A stretch of 64,000 nt of DNA from an uncultured Lachnospiraceae bacterium. Lineage in GTDB: Bacteria > Bacillota > Clostridia > Lachnospirales > Lachnospiraceae. The position numbers were made by a program, and so were the translations under genes. Below are positions 51,653 through 59,790 of this stretch, in pieces. The notes under the pieces were generated by a model. That model ran no database searches and was not told where the DNA came from. It worked only from the letters and a program-made list of their open reading frames with translations. Numbering within the stretch: the stretch's first letter is position 1; each line of letters starts with the position of its first letter. Location of the stretch: contig UQAW01000012.1 of assembly GCA_900539175.1 (NCBI GenBank), forward strand, positions 6,173 to 70,172, in the 5' to 3' direction.

Positions 51653-52972
51653 TTGCCGACAATAAAAGTAAATACATACCGATTAACAAATTACGAATCA
51701 GATATGCAAGGGATTCTAAGTAGAGTCAATTCTATTATGAATCAATTTAATTCGGTTTCTAGAAATCTTGATTGGGAGATTAAAGCAGAGTCAAATATCA
51801 ATTTCAGATTATCGGGAATCAGTAGAGAACTATCTGCAGAATCTCGTGGAATAAGTGGGATGAAGAATTATCTTGAAACTGCTAGAACAAGGTATGTTGC
51901 TGTTGAGAGTAAGAATTCCGGAAAGAAACTGAAAAATGAGGTTTCAGGAAGTAATTCAGGAGCCAAAGTTAATAGGTCAAATAGCAAAATAAGAAATATA
52001 TATAGTATTAATGTAGGGCGTAGAAGTACTGCTACATGGGTAATCGGCAAAGATGATAAAATTACAAAAAAGACGAGATATGCTAATTATAAAGGTGTCA
52101 ATGTAGGTGCGGCTATTTTGGTCGGAAACAGCAAAACGAACAATATTGGTAATACTACGACAAAGTCAGGATATAAACCTGATTGGGCAAAAGGAATCTT
52201 TAAGGTTGTTGGTAAGATTGGTAATGTTGGTTCGATTGCAGGTTCTGTTTATACACTTGGAAAAGCAATTTCGAGTGGAGATAGTGTAAAAGTTGAGAAA
52301 GGTATTATAAATGTATCTAAGGATTGCATTTCTAGATTTGGCACATTAGCCCAAAATGCATATTCTGGAATAAGTGTAAAGGAGACGCTTTTTGGGAATT
52401 GGACAAAAGGCAGCGCAGTTACTTCATTATTTGAGATAGCGGAGGAAGCTACAAGGGCAACAAAAGGAACCGTATTTAAGGCAGCATTGGCAAAAGAATT
52501 CAAAGGATATAGTTTCAAGAATGCTACTAATGTAGGAAGTAAGATTAAAGTTGCTACAAAATGGGCAGGAACGGGTTTGTCAGCGGTTACTAACTTTATT
52601 AGTAACAAAGAAGAGCAGAAAAAGAATCCTGGAATGTCAAATGCTAGAGTTGTATCAGAAACGGTTGTTGAAACGGCTATTGATGTAGGAGTAGGAGCAC
52701 TTGCAACTGCAGGAGCTACAGCTTTACTGGGTGCTGCAGCACCGGCTGTTGCCGTTGGAGCAGTTGCTGTTGGAGCAGTATGGGCAGTTAATACAGCAAC
52801 AGAAGTAATAACTGCTCATTTCTGGGGAGAAGATAACAAGAAAAACCTTACAGAGTTTGCATCAGATGCGATTATTGACGGTGTGACTGCCATTGGAAAA
52901 GGTGTGGGTAAGGCAGTGAAGAATGGATTTAACGCAGTTACCAAGTGGGGAAAATCCCTTTTTGGAGGATAG
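51653..52972 (+). CDS. LXG-like candidate effector with hydrophobic C-terminal part
   Basis: 439 residues from a TTG start set by GGAGGGAGGTGAT. The N-terminal 95 residues are helical and WXG/LXG-like in layout (TYRLTNYESDMQGILSRVNSIMNQF, ending ARTRYVAVES). A basic, serine/asparagine-rich middle follows, then a strongly hydrophobic Gly/Ala segment near residues 345-385 (DVGVGALATAGATALLGAA and AVAVGAVAVGAVWAV) and a short tail. I do not recognise an enzymatic toxin domain. The hydrophobic stretch could insert into membranes. It follows three WXG100 genes and precedes a six-helix membrane protein, a common effector-immunity order. Confidence 0.7.
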   Translation: MPTIKVNTYRLTNYESDMQGILSRVNSIMNQFNSVSRNLDWEIKAESNINFRLSGISRELSAESRGISGMKNYLETARTRYVAVESKNSGKKLKNEVSGSNSGAKVNRSNSKIRNIYSINVGRRSTATWVIGKDDKITKKTRYANYKGVNVGAAILVGNSKTNNIGNTTTKSGYKPDWAKGIFKVVGKIGNVGSIAGSVYTLGKAISSGDSVKVEKGIINVSKDCISRFGTLAQNAYSGISVKETLFGNWTKGSAVTSLFEIAEEATRATKGTVFKAALAKEFKGYSFKNATNVGSKIKVATKWAGTGLSAVTNFISNKEEQKKNPGMSNARVVSETVVETAIDVGVGALATAGATALLGAAAPAVAVGAVAVGAVWAVNTATEVITAHFWGEDNKKNLTEFASDAIIDGVTAIGKGVGKAVKNGFNAVTKWGKSLFGG

Positions 52973-52975
52973 AAT

Positions 52976-53800
52976 ATGATAATGATATACACGCTATCTA
53001 CAATAGCATTCGATAGCTTGATCCTTTTATTTTGTGTTTTATTTAATGGTATTCCAGGAAAATGGTATAGATGGCATACAGTACAGCTTCAGTTATTGTT
53101 ATCAGTCATTTCTTTACTATTTGGAACGAATGGATTGATTTTATCAAAAAGTAATGAAAAGCTATTGATTGATAGGAATTCATTATTTGCAACTTCTCTT
53201 CAAAGTGTTTTGACAATATTATATTTAATAGTATTTATTGCCTCAGTATATCGCTATATCGAATTCAGAAAGACGAAAGCGGAGTTACCAAATAAATATT
53301 TTATGTTTTGTCAAGGCGATTATAAAATTGTGAATGAATTAAATTACACATTAGGCAATCTAATATTTATACCAAATATTAAAGCATATGCGGTCTATGG
53401 AACGACAACCATAATTTTTTCGGGGAGACACCCTAGTGAAGAAATTGACGCAGGATTTATTTGTAAAAAAATAGGCGATAATGTATATGAGTGTTTGTCA
53501 TATATAGATTTAGAAAAACAAACATTTGTAAAGAGAGTCATACAAAGAATTTTAAATGTATTGATGATTGTCACATTTTTATGTGCCCCAATATTGGTAG
53601 CTTATACTGATTATGTTTTTATGCTTGAAAAGAATGTAGATAATTTATATAGCTTGTATGAATTTGTTGTTCTGTTTTTGCTTGGTTCCTTAGGTTGCAA
53701 TTTGTTCGGAAAGACAAAAGGATTTGGAAAAGCATTATATTGTTTGTTTATTATCATGATAATGATTTCAATGTATTATTTATTAATTTTTTTTAGATAG
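52976..53800 (+). CDS. six-helix membrane protein, candidate immunity protein
   Basis: A 274-residue protein with three N-terminal membrane helices (STIAFDSLILLFCVLF; LLLSVISLLFGTNGLIL; VLTILYLIVFIASVYRYI), a soluble middle of about 100 residues, and three C-terminal helices (VLMIVTFLCAPILVAY; FVVLFLLGSLGCNLF; CLFIIMIMISMYYLLIFF). It starts three bases after the LXG-like gene with GGAGG inside that gene's end. No family recognised. Position suggests immunity to the preceding protein; an inner part of the secretion machine is the alternative. Confidence 0.65.
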   Translation: MIMIYTLSTIAFDSLILLFCVLFNGIPGKWYRWHTVQLQLLLSVISLLFGTNGLILSKSNEKLLIDRNSLFATSLQSVLTILYLIVFIASVYRYIEFRKTKAELPNKYFMFCQGDYKIVNELNYTLGNLIFIPNIKAYAVYGTTTIIFSGRHPSEEIDAGFICKKIGDNVYECLSYIDLEKQTFVKRVIQRILNVLMIVTFLCAPILVAYTDYVFMLEKNVDNLYSLYEFVVLFLLGSLGCNLFGKTKGFGKALYCLFIIMIMISMYYLLIFFR

Positions 53801-53812
53801 GAGATGTAGAAA

Positions 53813-54088
53813 ATGCAGATAAAAGATTTATTACCAATTGGCAGTGTCATTTGGTTAAAGGATGCAGAAAGACCATTAATGATATTTGGAGTAAAGCAGG
53901 AAAATTCTGATACTCATGAGGAATATGATTACATTGGTGTTATTTACCCCGAAGGAAATATGGGACCAGATTCACAGTTCCTTTTTATGCACGATGATAT
54001 AGAGAAAGTAGTATTCAGAGGATATGAAGATACTAGTAGAGAAGAATTTATTAAAAGATTAGATGCTTTTTATAAGGAACAGAATTAG
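53813..54088 (+). CDS. DUF4176-like small protein
   Basis: A 91-residue protein: LLPIGSVIWLKDAERPLMIFGVKQ, EYDYIGVIYPEGNMGPDSQFLFMHDDIEKVVFRGY. This matches the DUF4176 pattern, a family seen in Firmicutes type VII/LXG loci, perhaps as a chaperone or adaptor. GGAGATG precedes the ATG. Confidence 0.82.
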   Translation: MQIKDLLPIGSVIWLKDAERPLMIFGVKQENSDTHEEYDYIGVIYPEGNMGPDSQFLFMHDDIEKVVFRGYEDTSREEFIKRLDAFYKEQN

Positions 54089-54099
54089 GAGGCTAATAT

Positions 54100-54903
54100 A
54101 TGTGTCTAGTATATAGCTTTTCACATATAGGTAACTCTCGAGAAAATTATGAAGATAATTATTTGCTTGGGGAGCAATATATGCTTCCTGAGCAAGTAAA
54201 ATCTATGTCATATCAGAGAAAATTGGCAATGAAATCGTTAGAGATGTCCGACTCCTATTGTGTGGCGGTTTCTGATGGAATGGGAGGATATGAATGTGGA
54301 GAGGTAGCAAGTTTATTAACAGTTCAATACTTATCGTCCCATTATAAAAACCTTATAAAAAAAGTAAATGATGTAAAAAGTGGTATTGCCAATTGCGTTT
54401 TACAATTAAATAGCTTCGTATGTTGTGAAGCAAAAAAGAAAGTAGAAACACAAAACATGGGAGCCACACTGTGTGGAATTGTTTCAGTAGATGATTATAC
54501 ATATTGCTTTAATGTAGGCGATAGTAGAATGTACCAGTATACCGATGGAATACTGAGACAGATAACAATTGATAATACCGAAGGACAGAGACTTTTGGGA
54601 TTAGGATTATTATCAGAAGAGGAAGTAAAAACTTTTCCTAAAAGAAAGGCGATTTATAAATACATTGGTAAAGATGTAGATCTTGTTCCGGATATTTATG
54701 AAATAGAAAACATAAGAAAAGGAACTTTATTATTGCTATGTTCTGATGGATTATCAGATGTATTAGAGTTGGAAGAAATTCAAGATATGTTATCTAAGCA
54801 GTTTATCAAAACTGAGGATAAAGGTAAATTTTTAGTTGGGATGGCTGTTGAGAGAAGGCAGGATACAGGCGATAACATTACCCTGATTATTATAGAATAT
54901 TAA
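54100..54903 (+). CDS. PP2C-type protein phosphatase
   Basis: A 267-residue Ser/Thr phosphatase. SRENYEDNYLL, AVSDGMGGYECGEVAS, NVGDSRMYQY, LLCSDGLSDVL and TGDNITLIII carry all metal-binding aspartates. It follows the DUF4176 gene by 11 bases and precedes a kinase gene by 12, so it probably reverses that kinase's phosphorylation, perhaps on the FHA partner or the ATPase. No membrane segment. Confidence 0.93.
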   Translation: MCLVYSFSHIGNSRENYEDNYLLGEQYMLPEQVKSMSYQRKLAMKSLEMSDSYCVAVSDGMGGYECGEVASLLTVQYLSSHYKNLIKKVNDVKSGIANCVLQLNSFVCCEAKKKVETQNMGATLCGIVSVDDYTYCFNVGDSRMYQYTDGILRQITIDNTEGQRLLGLGLLSEEEVKTFPKRKAIYKYIGKDVDLVPDIYEIENIRKGTLLLLCSDGLSDVLELEEIQDMLSKQFIKTEDKGKFLVGMAVERRQDTGDNITLIIIEY

Positions 54904-54915
54904 GGAGCCACTACT

Positions 54916-56781
54916 ATGATAGGAGAAAAAATTTTAGGATACACAGTAGATGAAAAAATTGGCTCTGGTGGGTTCGGAACTGTTTACAAGGTTTCAAAGA
55001 CAAATGCTTCAGGAACATATGTTAGAGCCTTGAAATACATTACATTGCCTAACCAGAAACAATATGCTGATGTATTGAATTCAATGGGCGGTGATTACTC
55101 CAAAGCAGATGATTATTTTGCAGGAGTGCTCAAGGAGATTGTTAATGAAATTCAGATTATAAGTACATTATCGGAAGCCGGAGTTCAGAATATTGTACGT
55201 TATTATGAAAACGATATTGTAGAATCTGAGTCACCGAAAAGATATGACATTTATATATTGATGGAATATCTTATGCCTTTTAACGATTATTTGTATCAGA
55301 ATGAGTTAAAGGTTAAAGATGTAATTAAGCTAGGAAAAGAAATTTTAACTGCATTGATTTCATGCCATGAACAGAAGGTAATACATAGGGACATTAAGGA
55401 TGATAATATTTTTGTCTCTACAGATGGCTCATATAAGCTTGGAGATTTCGGAGTGTCCAAAATGCTTAAAGATCGTTCTAGAGCTGAATCTATGAAGGGT
55501 ACACCGAATTTTATTGCGCCAGAAGTATATTTAGGTAAAGAGCAATATGATGGTACTGTAGATGTATATTCGTTGGGGATTGTTCTTTATAAGCTACTTA
55601 ACAGGTCAAGAAATCCTTTTCTTCCAGAGTTTCCTCAGGGATATAACAGCAATGATGAGGATTTGGCATTTGAAAAGAGAATGATAGGTGAAGCACCTAA
55701 TTTACCATTTGATGCACAGAATGTTTTGGGTGAAGCTATTATTAAAGCAATTAGCAAGAGAGCGGAACGATATAATTCGGCAAAAGAGTTTTTAGATGCA
55801 ATTATTAATGCGGAGCAAAAACTTACAGAAGAAGAATTGGGCAGAGTAGTTAATCAAGTAATTATACAGCCAAGTAGGGAGGAGAAAAAGAAAAGCATAA
55901 ATCCTATTATGGATAAAACAATAGGAACAGATATGGATACTTCTTTTGGTAAGGAGGAAGTAGATACAGTAGATCGTGATTTATTTGAAACTGTAAGTGA
56001 TACATATAATAAAATTCCAGTAAAAGTTGAATCATCGGTATCAGTTGAAATGGAATCGATCAGAGAGCAACCCAAAATGAAAGTTGAGTCAAGAGGAGTT
56101 GAACTTGATACTAATTATTCTTCTTCAGAACCAGTAAAAGTTGCAACTGTGAAAAAATCAGATTTTAGATGGGTCGCTTTTATATTGCCAGTGGTAATAT
56201 TGGCCGTATATGTGGTTCTGTATCTAATCATTCTACCAAAGGCATATGGAAAAGGAATTAGTATAAGTAAATGGTTGTTTAATAATCCAGAAGAGTTGCT
56301 TGAGGTATTACAAGATCAGAATGCAGTATTTATGCCAATATATAAGATATGGGTATTAAAGGCATTTATGTATCTATTATGGATTGGCTTTGTCGCTTCT
56401 TTATTTAATTTGGGACATACTATTCAAAATAAGAAACCGAAATATAATGTGAAAGCTCTTTTGAAAAATAAAGATCCATACTTAAAAGCAATGGAAATCA
56501 ATGAGTCTATAAAAGGAACTAGATGCAGAGATGTCAACGCAGCGAAGACAGCAGTAAGAAATGTCATGGAACATTTGCGTGATGAGAGTGCATTTGGAAT
56601 TGGAAATGATTCGGTAATAGCATGTGAAACAGATATTGCTAAATGCTTGAAGGAAATTGAAGGAAACATTCAGGCTTTATACGATGATAAAACAGCTAAA
56701 GAGGCAGGAGCGGTTATTGTTGCAAATTGTAAAACGATTCAAACTAAACTTAAAATAAGAACAGCGATGAAGAAACGCTAG
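54916..56781 (+). CDS. membrane Ser/Thr protein kinase
   Basis: A 621-residue protein. The kinase domain has GSGGFGTVY, RALKY with the ATP lysine, VIHRDIKDDN, LGDFGVSK and GTPNFIAPEVY, so it looks active. A charged linker (about 300-410) follows, then two membrane helices (about 416-438: WVAFILPVVILAVYVVLYLII; and about 479-499: FMYLLWIGFVASLFNL) and a helical C-terminus. YukC/EssB of canonical systems is a pseudokinase followed by a membrane helix, so this protein may take its place while keeping catalysis. Confidence 0.93.
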   Translation: MIGEKILGYTVDEKIGSGGFGTVYKVSKTNASGTYVRALKYITLPNQKQYADVLNSMGGDYSKADDYFAGVLKEIVNEIQIISTLSEAGVQNIVRYYENDIVESESPKRYDIYILMEYLMPFNDYLYQNELKVKDVIKLGKEILTALISCHEQKVIHRDIKDDNIFVSTDGSYKLGDFGVSKMLKDRSRAESMKGTPNFIAPEVYLGKEQYDGTVDVYSLGIVLYKLLNRSRNPFLPEFPQGYNSNDEDLAFEKRMIGEAPNLPFDAQNVLGEAIIKAISKRAERYNSAKEFLDAIINAEQKLTEEELGRVVNQVIIQPSREEKKKSINPIMDKTIGTDMDTSFGKEEVDTVDRDLFETVSDTYNKIPVKVESSVSVEMESIREQPKMKVESRGVELDTNYSSSEPVKVATVKKSDFRWVAFILPVVILAVYVVLYLIILPKAYGKGISISKWLFNNPEELLEVLQDQNAVFMPIYKIWVLKAFMYLLWIGFVASLFNLGHTIQNKKPKYNVKALLKNKDPYLKAMEINESIKGTRCRDVNAAKTAVRNVMEHLRDESAFGIGNDSVIACETDIAKCLKEIEGNIQALYDDKTAKEAGAVIVANCKTIQTKLKIRTAMKKR

Positions 56782-56793
56782 GAGGATACACAA

Positions 56794-57600
56794 ATGCCAA
56801 ATGCTCGGGTTGAAGAACCAAAATATGATTGCAACGAAAAAATCGATGGTACAAAAGTTTACTACTATTTTAATCCACCTAAACCAGAACAAGGTGATGA
56901 GAAAAGAAAAGGTGGAATAGAGAATATAGTATGGGGTGTCATTATATTTGTATTGGCAATTGTAGCAAAGATAAAGGTCACATTTATTACTCCGGAAGAA
57001 ATATTAACATACATAGTACTTTGTATGATGGCAGTAGGGATGATACTAATTGTAGTAGGCACTTTTACTATAAAGAAAGCAGCAGAACTTAAGGCGGAAT
57101 TACAATCCAAAATTGTATCAGATGAAGAATACGATCGAATGGAGTGGACAATGCTTCAGGATATCAAGGAAAAGGGTATGTGTTCTTTGAACCTCGATGA
57201 AGACGAGATAAAGGAAGCAGATCCGCTAATTCTCCATAGATACGGATCGGGTGGAGAATCAAAAAGAGGCGAAGACGATAAATATAGAAGTACGGAACAT
57301 GTATCTACAGTATTCTATTTTACATCAGATTCTCTGTTTGTTTATAAATATTCATTTTCTATGAAGAGTAAAGTAACAAGTGAAGAAACTATGACGTTAT
57401 TCTATTCTGATATAGTATCTGTTTTAGTTGGAAGTGTTGATACTAAAGTCGGTGAGGAAGATTCGTTTGGTTTAAGACAGTTGACCATTTCATCAACCGG
57501 TGGACAGACTGTAACATATCAGTTTGTAGCATCAGATGATATAAATATTTCGATCAATGCAATGCAATCATTGTTTAGAAGCAAGAAGAAAGCACAGTAA
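56794..57600 (+). CDS. uncharacterised membrane-associated protein, paralogue A
   Basis: 268 residues. Two membrane helices near residues 47-95 (IVWGVIIFVLAIVAKI; IVLCMMAVGMILIVVGTF), then a cytosolic domain with LNLDEDEIKEADPLILHRYG, GEDDKYRSTEHVSTVFYFTSDSLFVYKYSFSM and LFYSDIVSVLVG. The second half clearly matches the protein at 58296-58961 in the same segments, so they are paralogues. The fold is unknown; the strand-rich pattern could be PH-like. AGGAGG precedes the ATG. Confidence 0.8.
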   Translation: MPNARVEEPKYDCNEKIDGTKVYYYFNPPKPEQGDEKRKGGIENIVWGVIIFVLAIVAKIKVTFITPEEILTYIVLCMMAVGMILIVVGTFTIKKAAELKAELQSKIVSDEEYDRMEWTMLQDIKEKGMCSLNLDEDEIKEADPLILHRYGSGGESKRGEDDKYRSTEHVSTVFYFTSDSLFVYKYSFSMKSKVTSEETMTLFYSDIVSVLVGSVDTKVGEEDSFGLRQLTISSTGGQTVTYQFVASDDINISINAMQSLFRSKKKAQ

Positions 57601-57615
57601 GGAGGTTGAGTAAAA

Positions 57616-58209
57616 ATGTCACATCAAGTAGCAGAATTAGAATGTCCGGGGTGTGCAGCGGCTATAACAACGGAGACTAAAACCTGTCCGTATTGCTTTA
57701 GACCAATTGTTATTACGACTTTTAATAGTATAAGTGGATTATCACCATTGGATTTGAATAAACAAGCCAATACATATAAAAAAGCAATGGCAAATAATCC
57801 AGATAATGATGAATTAATTATGTCGGCTGCATTTTGTTATCTTAAATTGAAGTTATATGATAAGGCTATTCCATGCTTTGAAAAAGCTTTGGAAGATAAC
57901 TTTGATAATTCTGAGGCTTATTTTTACGCAGCGATTGCTCTATTAAAAGGACAGAAAGCATTTATGACGCCACGCTCAATTATTGATAAAATAGAGGGAT
58001 ATCTTAACGCGGCAATTATGATTGAGCCAAAAGGTATTTATTATTATTTTCTTGCATACATAAAATATGATCATCATCATAGGAAATTTTATAAGACAAC
58101 TCCAACTTATGAGAAATTGTTGTCACAGGCATCAGTAGCAGGATACTCTGACGCAGATGCCCAAAAATTATTCGATTTACTTGGTGTAAGTAGACCAGAT
58201 GTAATGTAA
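57616..58209 (+). CDS. zinc-ribbon/TPR protein
   Basis: 197 residues. An N-terminal zinc ribbon (LECPGCAAAI, KTCPYCFRP) is followed by TPR-like helices (AAFCYLKLKLYDKAIPCFEKALEDN; SEAYFYAAIALLKG). It is probably an adaptor. It lies 15 bases after paralogue A with AGGAGG before the ATG. Confidence 0.82.
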   Translation: MSHQVAELECPGCAAAITTETKTCPYCFRPIVITTFNSISGLSPLDLNKQANTYKKAMANNPDNDELIMSAAFCYLKLKLYDKAIPCFEKALEDNFDNSEAYFYAAIALLKGQKAFMTPRSIIDKIEGYLNAAIMIEPKGIYYYFLAYIKYDHHHRKFYKTTPTYEKLLSQASVAGYSDADAQKLFDLLGVSRPDVM

Positions 58210-58295
58210 TGGTATTAATTATGTTTGCCACAGCATAATTGATATATAGGTATATTATTGCCACGTAAAATACAGAACTTAGGAGGAATGCGTTA

Positions 58296-58961
58296 ATGGG
58301 AGTAATTATCATTGTATTAATAGTTGTTGGCTTTTTATGGCTTAAAGCTAATATGGAAATTAGTAAACTTTGTAAAGGAAAAACAGAGGATCAGAAGAAA
58401 GTTATTAAGTACAGACATGGTGGAGTATTTGTATTGGGTAAAATGACAGATGCTGATTATGACCAGCATGTTCAGAATGTTATTGCTAAGCTTAATACAA
58501 AACAGAGAGCACTTAACAAGATTGGCCTTGACGAAGATCAGTTAAGAGAAATTGATCCTGTATTCTTCGAAGGTTATTCAAGTGAAAATGCTTTTGTAGG
58601 GAAAGATGATAAGTTACGTAGCACAAAGTACGAAACGGCTTGGTTATTTTTTAGCGATACACAGGTTTATATGTATAGCTATAAGATGGATATGATGTCT
58701 GATGATAAGAAAGAGTCAACAGAAGAGTACTTCTATAAGGATATTACAAACTTCTCTACATCAGCTGAGACAATCGAAGCATTTAAGACAAAAACAGGAT
58801 GCTTTGGATCTTCTGAAAAAGAGAAGGTTAATCGTGAGTTTAGTAATTTCGGACTTATTGTACCAGGTGACAAGTTCCGGTGTTCAACATCTAATGTTAA
58901 AAACCTTGATCAGTCTGTAAATGCTATGAAGCAGAAGCTTAGAGAGAAGAAAAACGCATAA
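58296..58961 (+). CDS. uncharacterised membrane-associated protein, paralogue B
   Basis: 221 residues. One N-terminal membrane helix (GVIIIVLIVVGFLWLKA), then a domain with IGLDEDQLREIDPVFFEGYS, GKDDKLRSTKYETAWLFFSDTQVYMYSYKMDMM and EYFYKDITNFSTS, matching paralogue A at 56794-57600. It has one helix instead of two. AGGAGG precedes the ATG. The 86-base gap before it holds no gene. Confidence 0.8.
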   Translation: MGVIIIVLIVVGFLWLKANMEISKLCKGKTEDQKKVIKYRHGGVFVLGKMTDADYDQHVQNVIAKLNTKQRALNKIGLDEDQLREIDPVFFEGYSSENAFVGKDDKLRSTKYETAWLFFSDTQVYMYSYKMDMMSDDKKESTEEYFYKDITNFSTSAETIEAFKTKTGCFGSSEKEKVNREFSNFGLIVPGDKFRCSTSNVKNLDQSVNAMKQKLREKKNA

Positions 58962-58972
58962 TCCAGATTGTT

Positions 58973-59467
58973 ATGGAGGAAGAAATTGACAGTCGTATCG
59001 GTGGCAATACGGCTGCTTTTTCTATATATAGAATGATAAGTAGACCAATAATTAAATGGGAAAAAGTATTGTGGAATACAAGTTTTGTGTTGTTAATAGA
59101 TTTGATTTTAACAATATGTAGTTGGAAGATAGTTGATTTGGCTGGGGGGAAAAATATAGTAAAGAAATTATTGAAGTACATTAAATATATTTATTGTGTT
59201 CCGATAGACAATTATATTGTACAAATTTTTATGCTCTTTTTATTGTGTAGCATATTGATACATTTAAAAAAAATCATGATATTTTGTGTTCGATTATACC
59301 AATACTTTGCTCCAGAAATGATGAGAAAATCTTGTCTTTTTACTCCAAGCTGTTCAGAGTACATGATATTAGCAATAGAAAAATATGGATGTGTGAAGGG
59401 GTTTATTAAGGGGGTAAAACGAATTCGTAGATGTCACACCCCGAATGGAGGGGTTGATTATCCATGA
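58973..59467 (+). CDS. YidD-like protein with N-terminal membrane segments
   Basis: Up to 164 residues. The C-terminal half is YidD-like: CLFTPSCSEYMILAIEKYG, then KRIRRCHTPNGGVDYP. The N-terminal half adds two hydrophobic helices (VLWNTSFVLLIDLILTICSW; VQIFMLFLLCSILIHLKK) not normal for the short YidD protein. YidD assists membrane protein insertion. The start is uncertain: GGAGGA lies at 58975-58980, inside the frame, and the ATG at 58973 has no site of its own; an ATT at 58985 or the ATG at 59033 are options. Confidence 0.75.
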   Translation: MEEEIDSRIGGNTAAFSIYRMISRPIIKWEKVLWNTSFVLLIDLILTICSWKIVDLAGGKNIVKKLLKYIKYIYCVPIDNYIVQIFMLFLLCSILIHLKKIMIFCVRLYQYFAPEMMRKSCLFTPSCSEYMILAIEKYGCVKGFIKGVKRIRRCHTPNGGVDYP

Positions 59468-59580
59468 AAGAATATATTTTTGCAAATCAGCTGAATACGC
59501 CGGTGAAAATGGGTTTTTTCGGATTACAGTGCACTGAATTTCCGAAAAGAATACACTATTCAAGCGGAATATTCATTTAA
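59464..59580 (+). CDS. short coupled reading frame after the YidD-like gene
   Basis: 38 codons starting in an ATGA overlap with the YidD-like stop (MKEYIFANQLNTPVKMGFFG, ending SSGIFI). The AT-poor bases here differ from the genes before it. It may be the 5' remnant of a longer gene cut by the rearrangement at this end of the locus. No family recognised. Confidence 0.4.
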   Translation: MKEYIFANQLNTPVKMGFFGLQCTEFPKRIHYSSGIFI

Positions 59581-59790
59581 TACTTATTGCACAAGGATTA
59601 ATGCTACCATGCATAAATATGAAAAATCATAATTGGAACCGGAGTGTGAAACGGCGAATTGTCAACGGAGCTAACGGCACGTTATAATAGATGTTTTTAT
59701 CTCCCTGACTGCGCCGTCAGTCTGAAGAAATCACTTTTTCATCGGAGAAACGGCACAATCTCGTAGCCTTAAAAATTGAATAATTATGGT
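59581..59790. other. gene-free stretch at the right end of the secretion locus
   Basis: No coding frame with a ribosome site. AACGGC words recur (AACGGCGAATTG, TAACGGCACG, AAACGGCACAATC), as in binding sites at transposon ends. No clear inverted terminal repeat was found. Confidence 0.4.
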
